From: an uncultured Prevotellaceae bacterium
GTDB taxonomy: Bacteria > Bacteroidota > Bacteroidia > Bacteroidales > Bacteroidaceae
Length of the DNA stretch: 7,354 bases
NCBI GenBank assembly: GCA_946624335.1
Contig: CAMOSA010000124.1
Coordinates: 1 to 7,354 of the forward strand
Reading direction: 5' to 3'
Shown: in pieces, positions 1 through 5,776 of the stretch
How the letters are laid out: each line of letters starts with the position of its first letter
Position numbering within the stretch: position 1 is the first letter of the stretch
The notes under the pieces: model-generated
The model's input: only the letters and a program-made list of their open reading frames with translations
Told to the model about the DNA's origin: nothing
The model's database searches: none
Position numbers and translations under genes: made by a program

Positions 1-1
1 C

Positions 2-91
2 ATCGTGGCTGCCAAGGATGGCGCCGTGCGCCTCCATCTGTCCGAACGGTCGGCAAGACAAACGCCTTCATCTGTTCGCTATGTACGGTAA
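2..91 (+). CDS. Possible 3' end of an unidentified plus-strand gene
   Basis: The frame starting at base 2 is open from the left edge to TAA at 89-91 and reads IVAAKDGAVRLHLSER at its start. Third codon positions are mostly G or C, as in the confident genes here, and the first 60 bases are GC-rich whereas the sequence turns AT-richer after the stop. This fits the tail of a gene convergent with MATE. With about 29 codons and no recognisable motif, neither function nor reality is assured. Confidence 0.25.
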   Translation: MVAAKDGAVRLHLSERSARQTPSSVRYVR

Positions 92-338
92 AGCAAGCAG
101 CTCTGCGTAGGCGGGCTATTTTGTGTCCGACCCCGTATTCAGCCCTAAATGCATCACCAAATCACCTCTATAACACCTAATCCGTCACTCCTAATCGACT
201 GGTACACAATACCGAGTGACGGAGTGATGGATTATTTTGGAAAAATCAATGAGGGAGACCTACTTGTTCACTTTACAGAGTCAACTTAAAGCCCAAATCC
301 CAATGAGCCGAACGGGTGATAAATAGGCGCGGGAGTTG
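92..338. other. Intergenic region left of MATE
   Basis: About 250 bases between the possible plus-strand gene end and the MATE stop. It is less GC-rich than the genes. Apart from the palindrome at 178-234 and CAC-rich short repetitions before it (about 151-177), no RNA gene, promoter matching TAnnTTTG, or sizeable ORF was recognised. Confidence 0.6.
178..234. repeat. Strong palindrome downstream of MATE, possible bidirectional terminator
   Basis: TCCGTCACTC (181-190) is the perfect reverse complement of GAGTGACGGA (214-223). An inner stem GGTA (201-204)/TACC (210-213) closes a 5-nt CACAA loop, so 14 pairs form with one 10-nt bulge. An alternative register pairs 178-191 with 221-234 (13 of 14). 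Both arms contain short direct repetitions (CCTAATC on the left; GTGACGGA then GTGATGGA on the right), so the element may have grown by duplication. It lies about 105 bp past the MATE stop and could end transcription from either side. Inference only. Confidence 0.6.
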
Positions 339-1937
339 CTATTGGTCGCCCCCGGCCTTTTCCTCGTGCTGGAAGAGGGAGAAGAGGGGGATGTAGGGTG
401 CCACACGGTTGACGGCGAAATAGCGTATGCGATGTGGGAGGCGCAGGAGGAAGGCCGACGTCTCTGCCGAGCCTGAGCGGGGTGTGACGGCAGCGGGCTG
501 GAAACGCTTGATGTGCAGCCAGAGCAACACGGCGGCGTTGAGTGCCGCGAGGCCGTCGCTGACGGGCAGCGACCACCAGATGCCGTCGAGCTCGGGAAGG
601 CCGAAGAGGGGCATGAGGCGAGGCAGGAACAGGAGGCTGGGCACGAGGAAGATGAGCTGGCGCGTCAGCGAGAGATAGATGCTCTTGCCGGCCTGACCGA
701 TGCTCTGGAAATAGTTGCCCGTGACCATCTGGAAGCCGATGACGGGGAAGAGGGCGACGTCGATGCGGAGGCCGTGGGCGGCGGCCTGCAGCAGCTGCTC
801 GTCGGTGGTGAAGGCTCGCACGATGGTCTCGGCGAAGAGCTCGCAGACGATGAAACCGACGGTCATGACGACGGTGGCGTAGGCGATGGTTCGCCACAGC
901 ACTTCCTGAACACGGTGGTGGAGCTGGGCGCCGTAGTTGTAGCCGGCAATGGGCTGCATGCCTTGGTTGAAGCCCATGACGATCATTGCAAAGAGGAAGA
1001 GGACACGGTTGTCGATGCCGTAGGCGCCGACAGCGAAATCGCCGCCATAGGTGACCATGCCTCGATTGATGAGCAGCACGACGAGACAGGAGCAGGCGTT
1101 CATCAGGAAGGGCGAGAGGCCGATGGAGAGGATGCCGCCCACGATATGGCGACGCAGCGCCAGCGTGTCTCGACGTATGTGGACGACCTCGGCGGGGCGG
1201 GAGAAGATCCACAGCTGCCAGCAGAGCGAGACGCACTGCGAGAGGACGGTGGCGATGGCTGCGCCACGGATGCCGAGGTGAAGGGCATAGATGAAGAGCG
1301 GGTCGAGGGCGGTGTTGAGCAGCACGGTGAGGATGGTGGCGGACATGGCGGTGCGCGGGTGACCGGCAGAGCGCAGCACGGCATTAAGGCCGAAATAGAG
1401 GTGCGTGAAGACGTTGCCATAAAGGATCCATTCCATATACTCGCGGGCGTAGGGCAATGTCTGCGGCGAGGCACCGAAGAAGGTGAGGATGGGGTCGAGG
1501 AAAGTCAGGACAACGCCCATGAAGAGGACGCCCATGAGCACGTTGAGCGTCAGCGAATTGCCGAAGAAGAGCTGCGCCGCCTCACGATTCTTCTGGCCGA
1601 GGCGTACGCTGATCATCGTGGCGGTGCCGACGCCGACCATGGCACCGAAAGCGGCTGACAGGTTCATCAAGGGGAAGGTGATGGCCAGGCCGGCGATGGC
1701 CATGGGGCCTACGCCTTGGCCGATGAAGATGCTGTCGACCATATTGTAGAGCGAGGAGGCCGTCATGGCGATAATGGCGGGGACAGCATACTGCATGAGC
1801 AGCGAGGCGATGGGCTTGGTGCCCAAAGCGTTCACGGAAGACCCTGAAGACCCACCCCCAACCTCTCCCGTGAGGGAGGGGAGTGGCTGGCACGATGAAT
1901 GCGATGAAGAAGTATTTGTATTGTTTATTGATGACAT
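339..1937 (-). CDS. MATE-family efflux antiporter (DinF/MepA-like) with extended N- and C-termini
   Basis: Inner-membrane Na+ or H+-coupled exporter of cationic drugs or metabolites, about 12 transmembrane helices. The 532-residue product has a typical core of roughly 443 residues from LGTKPIASLL (38) to LLWLHIKRFQ (about 480). It includes IIAMTASSLYNMVDSIFIGQ (55-74), GVGTATMISVRLGQ in the next helices, and NTALDPLFI in the region that is LNxxLDPLFI in relatives. Family members usually begin a few residues before LGT. Here about 37 residues precede it, residues 15-30 being encoded by repeat copy A, and a 52-residue tail follows the last helix. The ATG at 1937 gives an in-frame start; a GTG at 1835 (residue 35) after the repeat is the alternative. 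No convincing TAnnTTTG promoter or Shine-Dalgarno is visible. It is separated from the upstream operon by the repeat island and is probably its own unit. Substrate unknown. Confidence 0.93.
   Translation of the reverse strand: MSSINNTNTSSSHSSCQPLPSLTGEVGGGSSGSSVNALGTKPIASLLMQYAVPAIIAMTASSLYNMVDSIFIGQGVGPMAIAGLAITFPLMNLSAAFGAMVGVGTATMISVRLGQKNREAAQLFFGNSLTLNVLMGVLFMGVVLTFLDPILTFFGASPQTLPYAREYMEWILYGNVFTHLYFGLNAVLRSAGHPRTAMSATILTVLLNTALDPLFIYALHLGIRGAAIATVLSQCVSLCWQLWIFSRPAEVVHIRRDTLALRRHIVGGILSIGLSPFLMNACSCLVVLLINRGMVTYGGDFAVGAYGIDNRVLFLFAMIVMGFNQGMQPIAGYNYGAQLHHRVQEVLWRTIAYATVVMTVGFIVCELFAETIVRAFTTDEQLLQAAAHGLRIDVALFPVIGFQMVTGNYFQSIGQAGKSIYLSLTRQLIFLVPSLLFLPRLMPLFGLPELDGIWWSLPVSDGLAALNAAVLLWLHIKRFQPAAVTPRSGSAETSAFLLRLPHRIRYFAVNRVAPYIPLFSLFQHEEKAGGDQ
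1839..1893. repeat. Interspersed palindromic repeat, copy A, inside the MATE coding region
   Basis: Positions 1849-1893 match the reverse complement of 2058-2102 with three differences in 45 bp, and similarity tails off towards 1839. The core palindrome CTCCC-GTGA-GGGAG is at 1865-1878. The copy is read in frame as part of MATE codons about 15-33 (CQPLPSLTGEVGGG and neighbours), with no stop codon or frameshift. This is a repeat in coding sequence rather than only in a spacer. Confidence 0.8.
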
Positions 1938-1985
1938 AGTTAATTTGTTTTATGTAGTTTAAATGCTTGAGAGGAAACTTTTCTC

Positions 1986-2037
1986 ACCTCCCTCACGGGA
2001 GAAGACCCCTCTAAATCTCCCCGTGAGGGGAGACTTC
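1986..2037. repeat. Two further CTCCC-loop-GGGAG palindromes forming a compound hairpin
   Basis: Two small palindromes of the same type as the flanking copies: CTCCC-TCAC-GGGAG (1988-2001) and CTCCCC-GTGA-GGGGAG (2017-2032). Between them, GAAG and CCCCTC near 2000-2011 can also pair with GAGGGG and CTTC on the right side (about 2025-2037), giving alternative folds. The block lies between the SDR stop and the MATE start. It may act in termination or mRNA stability, or be a remnant of a mobile palindromic repeat. Confidence 0.65.
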
Positions 2038-2057
2038 CTTTTCCTATGACCATCACT

Positions 2058-2112
2058 GCGCCAGCTACTCCCCTCCCTCACGGGAGGGGTTGGGGGTGGG
2101 TCTGTTGGGTCT
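2058..2112. repeat. Interspersed palindromic repeat, copy B, beginning at the SDR stop; terminator-like hairpin
   Basis: Positions 2058-2102 are the inverted counterpart of 1849-1893: 45 bp with three mismatches. Weaker similarity (an AAGACCC block) continues to the SDR stop codon. The core forms a perfect 8-bp GC hairpin, CCCCTCCC (2070-2077) with GGGAGGGG (2082-2089), around a 4-nt TCAC loop. Lying immediately 3' of the operon, it may end or stabilise the galactanase-OYE-SDR transcript, although there is no U-tract. Confidence 0.75.
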
Positions 2113-3018
2113 TTATAGGTAGGGGGCTACGCGCGCCTCGGTCTGCTGCCATAGCTGTTGCATCTGTGCGTGATGCTCGTACTTGGGACCAAGGTCGATG
2201 ATGCGGTTGGAGCGCCAGAAGTGGGCTGTCTGGCCTTCCTTGTCGGCGTCGAGGAGGAGGCGGATGGCTGTGTCGGCACCTTGACGCGGCGTGCGGATGA
2301 AGGGCCGGAAGGCGACGTCGGTGATTGGATCGAAGAACATCTGCATCCGGATGATCTCCGTGGAGACGATGCCGGGGTCGGCGGCGTTGACCGTGATGCC
2401 CTGCGGACGGAGACGCTCGGCAAGGTCGAGGGTGAAGAGGGTGATGGCCAGCTTGGTGTTGCTGTAGACGGGTATGCGCCAGAAGCTGCCTCGGCGCCCA
2501 CGCTCGAAGAAATCGGGCATGTCGAGACGCCCGAGGCAGTAGACACACGATGCCATGTTGACGATACGTGAGCCGCGGCCCATGAGTGGCAGCAGGAGAC
2601 GCGTGAGGAGGTAGGGACCGACATAGTTGACGCTGACGGTGCGCTCAAGGCCATCGACGGTCGTGTGGAGACCGGTCTCCATCGTGCCGGCATTGTTCAT
2701 TAGGCGCGAGAGGCGTAACGCGGGGTCGGCAGCCAGACGGCTCTTGACCGTATCGGCAAAAGCACGCACGGAGGCGAGGTTAGCCAGGTCGATCCCCACG
2801 ACCTCAATGTCGGCGTTGCCCGTCTCGTCGACGAGACGCTGGCGGACGGGCTCGGCCTTCGAAGGACAATAGCAGGCCATGATGACACGATAGCCGGCGA
2901 GGGCCATGGCGCGAGTCTCCTCAGTGCCCATGCCGCCATCAGCGCCTGTGATGATGCAGAGCTCACGCTGGCTGCGCTGTGATGACGGCGGGTTGTCTAT
3001 AGGATGATTGTGGCTCAT
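2113..3018 (-). CDS. Short-chain dehydrogenase/reductase (retinol dehydrogenase/WWOX-like SDR)
   Basis: NAD(P)-dependent oxidoreductase of 301 residues with a Rossmann fold, probably cytoplasmic. Seen: cofactor glycine motif TGADGGMG (24-31), the acidic segment GIDLANLASVRAF (75-87), NNAG (108-111), Asn131 in VNYVGPY, catalytic Ser157, and Tyr185/Lys189 in YSNTK. ADPGIVSTEI follows the active site. The 28-residue gap between Ser and Tyr, and the YSNTKLAITLFTLDLAERL segment, resemble retinol dehydrogenase or protochlorophyllide reductase-like SDRs more than FabG-like ones. The ATG at 3018 was chosen because it overlaps the OYE stop in TAATG and gives a normal N-terminus; the frame stays open 47 codons further upstream, but only inside the OYE gene. 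It is the last gene of the galactanase-OYE-SDR operon, and the stop is followed directly by the repeat island. The substrate cannot be told; the OYE partner suggests sequential redox steps on one compound, which is inference. Confidence 0.92.
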   Translation of the reverse strand: MSHNHPIDNPPSSQRSQRELCIITGADGGMGTEETRAMALAGYRVIMACYCPSKAEPVRQRLVDETGNADIEVVGIDLANLASVRAFADTVKSRLAADPALRLSRLMNNAGTMETGLHTTVDGLERTVSVNYVGPYLLTRLLLPLMGRGSRIVNMASCVYCLGRLDMPDFFERGRRGSFWRIPVYSNTKLAITLFTLDLAERLRPQGITVNAADPGIVSTEIIRMQMFFDPITDVAFRPFIRTPRQGADTAIRLLLDADKEGQTAHFWRSNRIIDLGPKYEHHAQMQQLWQQTEARVAPYL

Positions 3019-4271
3019 TATATTTCTGTCTGTTGTTCGCGTTCGATGCGTTCGATCTCCCGTTCTACACGCTTGGGCAGCGGCTCTCCGTTCATGCACT
3101 GGTGACACTTCATGTCGAGGGTGTACATACGGCCGATGCAGTAGTTGGAGTGACGGCAACGGCTGCGGTAGTGCTCGTCGGCCAGCAGGCGGTTGACGAA
3201 ATCGGGCTCACGGAGCACAGCGCGTGCCATCTGGACAGCCTCGAAACCATGGCCGAGGACCTCGTTGATCTTGTCGCCGCTGACGAGGCCGCCGACATAG
3301 ATGAACGCCATCTCAGGCAGGGCGGCACGGAAGCGTAAGGCATCCTCGAGGAAGAAAGCTTCGCGATAGGGGAAGGGCTTGGTCATGATATGCTTGACGA
3401 TGGGCTGTCCGGCACGGATGCCGTACTTGAGCCACCATTTGTCCATATAGTGGGTCATCGTCGTCAGCGGCAGCTCACCACGCATGACATACATCGGCGT
3501 GGCGCTGACCAGTCCGCCGCTGAGCACGATGGCATGGACGCCGAGGTGCTGCAGCTGCCGGGCAACGGGTATACTGTGGTCTTCGAGCGAGATGCCATGC
3601 TTGAGGCCATCGCGCATGTTCATCTTGCAGATGACAGCCATGTCAGGTCCTGCGGCTTCGAGGGCCTCGCTGACGCACATCGTCATGAAACGCATACGGT
3701 TGTCGAGCGACCCGCCATACTCGTCGTGACGATGATTGAAGTAGGGGTTGAGGAACTGGTCGATGAGGTAACCGTGGCCGCAGTGGATCTCGACGCTGTC
3801 GAAGCCGGCCTCCCTGGCCAGGCGGACGGCACGCCCGAAGGCTCGTGCCAGATCGGGCAGCTCGTCGGCGCGCAGTCCGCGGACGAGGGTCGGCGAATAG
3901 AGGTTGAAGCCTGTGCTGGCGCCGACGGGTATGCAGCCGCAGATGTCACGGTGACTCATGTTGCCGCAGTGGCCGAGCTGGATGCCGGCCGCAGCGCCCT
4001 CGCGGTGGATGCCGTCGGTGAGGCGTCGCAGGGCGGGAACGATCTCGGACTTCATCACCAACTGGCGGTCGAAGCTCAGGCCGCTCTCGGTGACGGCGGC
4101 GTAGGCCACCGTTGTCATGCCGATGCCGCCACGGGCTACGCTCGTGTGATAATCGTAGAGCTGCCTGGAAGGCTCGTGCCCAGGGCACATACTCTCGAAA
4201 GCGGCACTGCGGATGGTGCGGTTGCGCAGCGTCAGGGGGCCTATGTGGGCGGGTTCGAAGATGCGGTTCAT
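3018..4271 (-). CDS. Old Yellow Enzyme-family NAD(P)H:flavin oxidoreductase with C-terminal Cys cluster
   Basis: An FMN-dependent TIM-barrel reductase of 417 residues, probably cytoplasmic (no signal peptide). Such enzymes reduce activated C=C bonds of enones or dienoyl compounds. Seen in order: N-terminal FEPAHIGPLTLRNR (5-18); QLGHCGN (98-104, FMN contact); EIHCGHGYLIDQF (161-173), with His163, His166 and Tyr168 at the substrate-binding and proton-donor positions; the family signature DEYGGSLDNRMRF (183-195); and VGGL (326-329) plus QMARAVLREPDF (347-358) of the FMN phosphate region. The C-terminus carries Cys372, Cys378, Cys389 and Cys392, where 2,4-dienoyl-CoA reductase-like members bind a [4Fe-4S] cluster. 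Here Ser375 (TCC codon) stands where a CxxCxxC pattern would have Cys. The gene overlaps the galactanase stop by 4 nt and the SDR start by 1 nt. The family is secure; the substrate is unknown and cluster binding is uncertain. Confidence 0.93.
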   Translation of the reverse strand: MNRIFEPAHIGPLTLRNRTIRSAAFESMCPGHEPSRQLYDYHTSVARGGIGMTTVAYAAVTESGLSFDRQLVMKSEIVPALRRLTDGIHREGAAAGIQLGHCGNMSHRDICGCIPVGASTGFNLYSPTLVRGLRADELPDLARAFGRAVRLAREAGFDSVEIHCGHGYLIDQFLNPYFNHRHDEYGGSLDNRMRFMTMCVSEALEAAGPDMAVICKMNMRDGLKHGISLEDHSIPVARQLQHLGVHAIVLSGGLVSATPMYVMRGELPLTTMTHYMDKWWLKYGIRAGQPIVKHIMTKPFPYREAFFLEDALRFRAALPEMAFIYVGGLVSGDKINEVLGHGFEAVQMARAVLREPDFVNRLLADEHYRSRCRHSNYCIGRMYTLDMKCHQCMNGEPLPKRVEREIERIEREQQTEI

Positions 4272-5563
4272 CGGAGGTTGAGGTGCTTGTGGCCACGGCT
4301 GACGGTGATGCCACGATGGCTGGAGGTGACGGGACGGCCTGACAGGCTGAAGGAGCGACTGTCGGCGGAGGGGCCGACGGCAGAGCGGCCCGCTACGGAC
4401 GGGGCCACGGGGACGTCGCTGATGCCGTCGGGCTGTCCGGCTGTGAACTTGCTGAGCGAATAGAAGGCGGGAAGGGCACGATGTCCGTTAGGCCATTCAT
4501 TGCCATATCCGTTGTTGAAGAGCCCGCGGTTGACCCATGGCTCATAGAGGTGATTCTCGTAGGGGTTCTCCTCGGGGAACCAGTAGAAGAGACCCGTGAC
4601 GTTGTCATGGCGCAGGAGCTCGGCGATGAGTGCCTCGACGAACTTCTGCTGCCCGGCGGGCGTGGCCGGATAGGTAGAGGCGAAGTTATAGGTGGCATCA
4701 GAAGGATACCACGCGTTGTTGTAAGCCGTCTCGACGATCATCACCTCCTTGTCGGGAAAGGTGGTGGCACAATTGCTGAGCGTAGCGCCGAGCACAGAGA
4801 GGCTGTTGTGCCAGATAGGATAGTAGCTGAGGCCGATGATGTCGTAGTCGACGGTGGCGAGACGCTGGTAGATGGCCTTGCCGACGTTCCACTGTCCGGC
4901 GCGCTCGGTATGAATGACCAGGCGCGCCTCGGGACACTGTTCGCGGCAGGCACGGGCCGCAGCATTAAGGTAGGCTCGGAAGGTGTCCCAGCCCTGATCG
5001 CTGCTGGTGTAGACCTTAAGGCCGCACATCCCGTAGCTGATTTCGTTGCCCAGCTGGATGTAGTCTGGCGTGGCACCGGCGGCATTGAGGGCGGCAAGCG
5101 TCTCGGCGGTGTATGCGTAGAGCTTAGCGGCGACAGCATCGGCGGCAGTGGGCCATCCGGCGGGCAGACGCTGGCTGCTGGGGTCCGCCCAGGTGTCGCT
5201 GTAATGGAAATCGAGCATCAGTTGCATACCTGCCTGCTTGATGCGAGCGCCGAACTGCTTGACATAGTCGAGGTCCTGAATGACGCCTGTAGCACGTGTC
5301 GGATTGACGAAGAGACGGACACGGACGCAGCGGATAGCGCCGGCATCGCGGAAGAAGAGGAGAGGATCGGACTGCTCGACGCCGGAAGCGTCCTTGAAGG
5401 GGACGCCGGCCTGCTCGTAGGCGGGCAGCATCGAGAGGTCGGCACCAAGAAGGCGGACGGTGGAGGACTGAGCCTGGGCTGTGATGAAGCCACAGCCTAA
5501 GGAAAAGAGAAGAAGAACCGAGAGTGCTGCACAACGCAGGCTGGCGAGGAAGTGATGTGTCAT
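4268..5563 (-). CDS. GH53 arabinogalactan endo-beta-1,4-galactanase, secreted
   Basis: Hydrolyses beta-1,4-galactan backbones such as pectic type I (arabino)galactan. The 431-residue product starts with a basic/hydrophobic signal peptide and a likely signal peptidase I site after AQA (29-31). A Cys at 24 follows LG, but the lipobox is poor. The GH53 domain spans about 36-385: GADLSMLPAYEQ (40-51), LDFHYSDTWADP (117-128), QLGNE with acid/base Glu174, and VETAY with nucleophile Glu278. A Pro/Ser/Ala-rich linker (about 390-408) leads to a short tail with FSLSGRPV and RGITVSRG, resembling the C-terminal motif of Bacteroidales secreted enzymes and possibly a type IX sorting signal. It is the first gene of a probable operon with its own promoter at 5619-5626. 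Its TGA stop overlaps the ATG of the OYE gene in ATGA, suggesting coupled translation. The family call is very secure; substrate detail is inferred from the family. Confidence 0.95.
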   Translation of the reverse strand: MTHHFLASLRCAALSVLLLFSLGCGFITAQAQSSTVRLLGADLSMLPAYEQAGVPFKDASGVEQSDPLLFFRDAGAIRCVRVRLFVNPTRATGVIQDLDYVKQFGARIKQAGMQLMLDFHYSDTWADPSSQRLPAGWPTAADAVAAKLYAYTAETLAALNAAGATPDYIQLGNEISYGMCGLKVYTSSDQGWDTFRAYLNAAARACREQCPEARLVIHTERAGQWNVGKAIYQRLATVDYDIIGLSYYPIWHNSLSVLGATLSNCATTFPDKEVMIVETAYNNAWYPSDATYNFASTYPATPAGQQKFVEALIAELLRHDNVTGLFYWFPEENPYENHLYEPWVNRGLFNNGYGNEWPNGHRALPAFYSLSKFTAGQPDGISDVPVAPSVAGRSAVGPSADSRSFSLSGRPVTSSHRGITVSRGHKHLNLR

Positions 5564-5618
5564 GACAAGTGTGTTGAGAGTGAGGCTCAGAGAGGGCCTT
5601 AGTCTTAGATTGCGGGTG

Positions 5619-5626
5619 CAAAGGTA
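5619..5626 (-). promoter_or_regulatory. Bacteroidota-type -7 promoter element (TACCTTTG) for the galactanase operon
   Basis: On the minus strand this reads TACCTTTG followed by C, matching the TAnnTTTG -7 consensus of the primary sigma factor in Bacteroidota. A TTTG candidate for the -33 element lies 22 nt upstream, slightly more than the usual 19-21 nt. A start point about 5-8 nt downstream would give a 5' leader of roughly 50 nt before the ATG at 5563. It would drive the galactanase, OYE and SDR genes together. Confidence 0.65.
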
Positions 5627-5644
5627 CGAAAATATATACGCAAA

Positions 5645-5739
5645 AGCGCAAAGACACGAAGTTTTTTTTGCCTTTAACCCAGATCGGTCGTTGTGTCTTC
5701 TAATGAACCAATCTGTGTTTAACTTCGTATCTTTGCGCT
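5645..5739. repeat. Large imperfect inverted repeat between amylase and galactanase
   Basis: Outer arms of 19 nt (5645-5663 and 5721-5739) are reverse complements with one mismatch; the arm reads agcgcaaagacacgaagtt. Inside them, 5676-5688 and 5707-5719 form a second inverted pair with 11 of 13 bases matching, leaving an 18-nt loop at 5689-5706. The region is AT-rich in a GC-rich neighbourhood and includes a run of T at 5662-5669. It lies just upstream of the galactanase promoter. It could act as a termination structure for the amylase transcript, a regulatory element or a small interspersed palindromic repeat; the sequence does not decide between these. Confidence 0.6.
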
Positions 5740-5776
5740 GACAGGGCCTCCTCGGCTCGGAGCAGTGGGCGCTGTC
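5740..5776 (-). terminator. Possible terminator hairpin just after the amylase stop
   Basis: The sequence begins at the base after the amylase TAA. GACAG at 5740-5744 pairs with CTGTC at 5772-5776, and inside it CTCC (5748-5751) can pair with GGAG (5759-5762) around a 7-nt loop. The stem is interrupted and no U-tract follows in the minus-strand transcript, so intrinsic termination is only a possibility. Its position between the amylase stop and the separate galactanase promoter supports the role. Confidence 0.3.

Noticed and set aside
1..71. Minus-strand open frame starting MKAFVLPTVRTDGG and running off the left edge
   Set aside because: Codon use includes many codons rare in the confident genes (ACA, GGA, CCA, CGA) and there are no motifs; the plus-strand frame fits local composition better.
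286..1236. Minus-strand frame of 316 codons overlapping MATE
   Set aside because: Arg/His/Pro-rich low-complexity product, a shadow frame of high-GC coding sequence.
513..1658. Long plus-strand open frame (381 codons) antisense to MATE
   Set aside because: Its product is rich in Asp, Glu, Gly and Val without motifs, as expected opposite a GC-rich membrane-protein gene; the MATE frame matches a known family throughout.
1839..2112. CRISPR array
   Set aside because: The repeated units are short palindromes in mixed orientation with irregular spacing and no uniform spacers.
3019..3159. Upstream extension of the SDR frame by 47 codons
   Set aside because: The extra residues lie wholly in the OYE coding region, look like an out-of-frame translation, and the TAATG overlap start gives the normal SDR N-terminus.
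5721..5739. Plus-strand promoter (TATCTTTG) reading into the amylase 3' end
   Set aside because: The -7 match is good but no -33 TTTG lies at the expected distance, and it is one arm of an inverted repeat; not called as a promoter.
5590..5776. Riboswitch or tRNA in the amylase-galactanase spacer
   Set aside because: No cloverleaf or recognised aptamer core; the structure is explained by simple inverted repeats.
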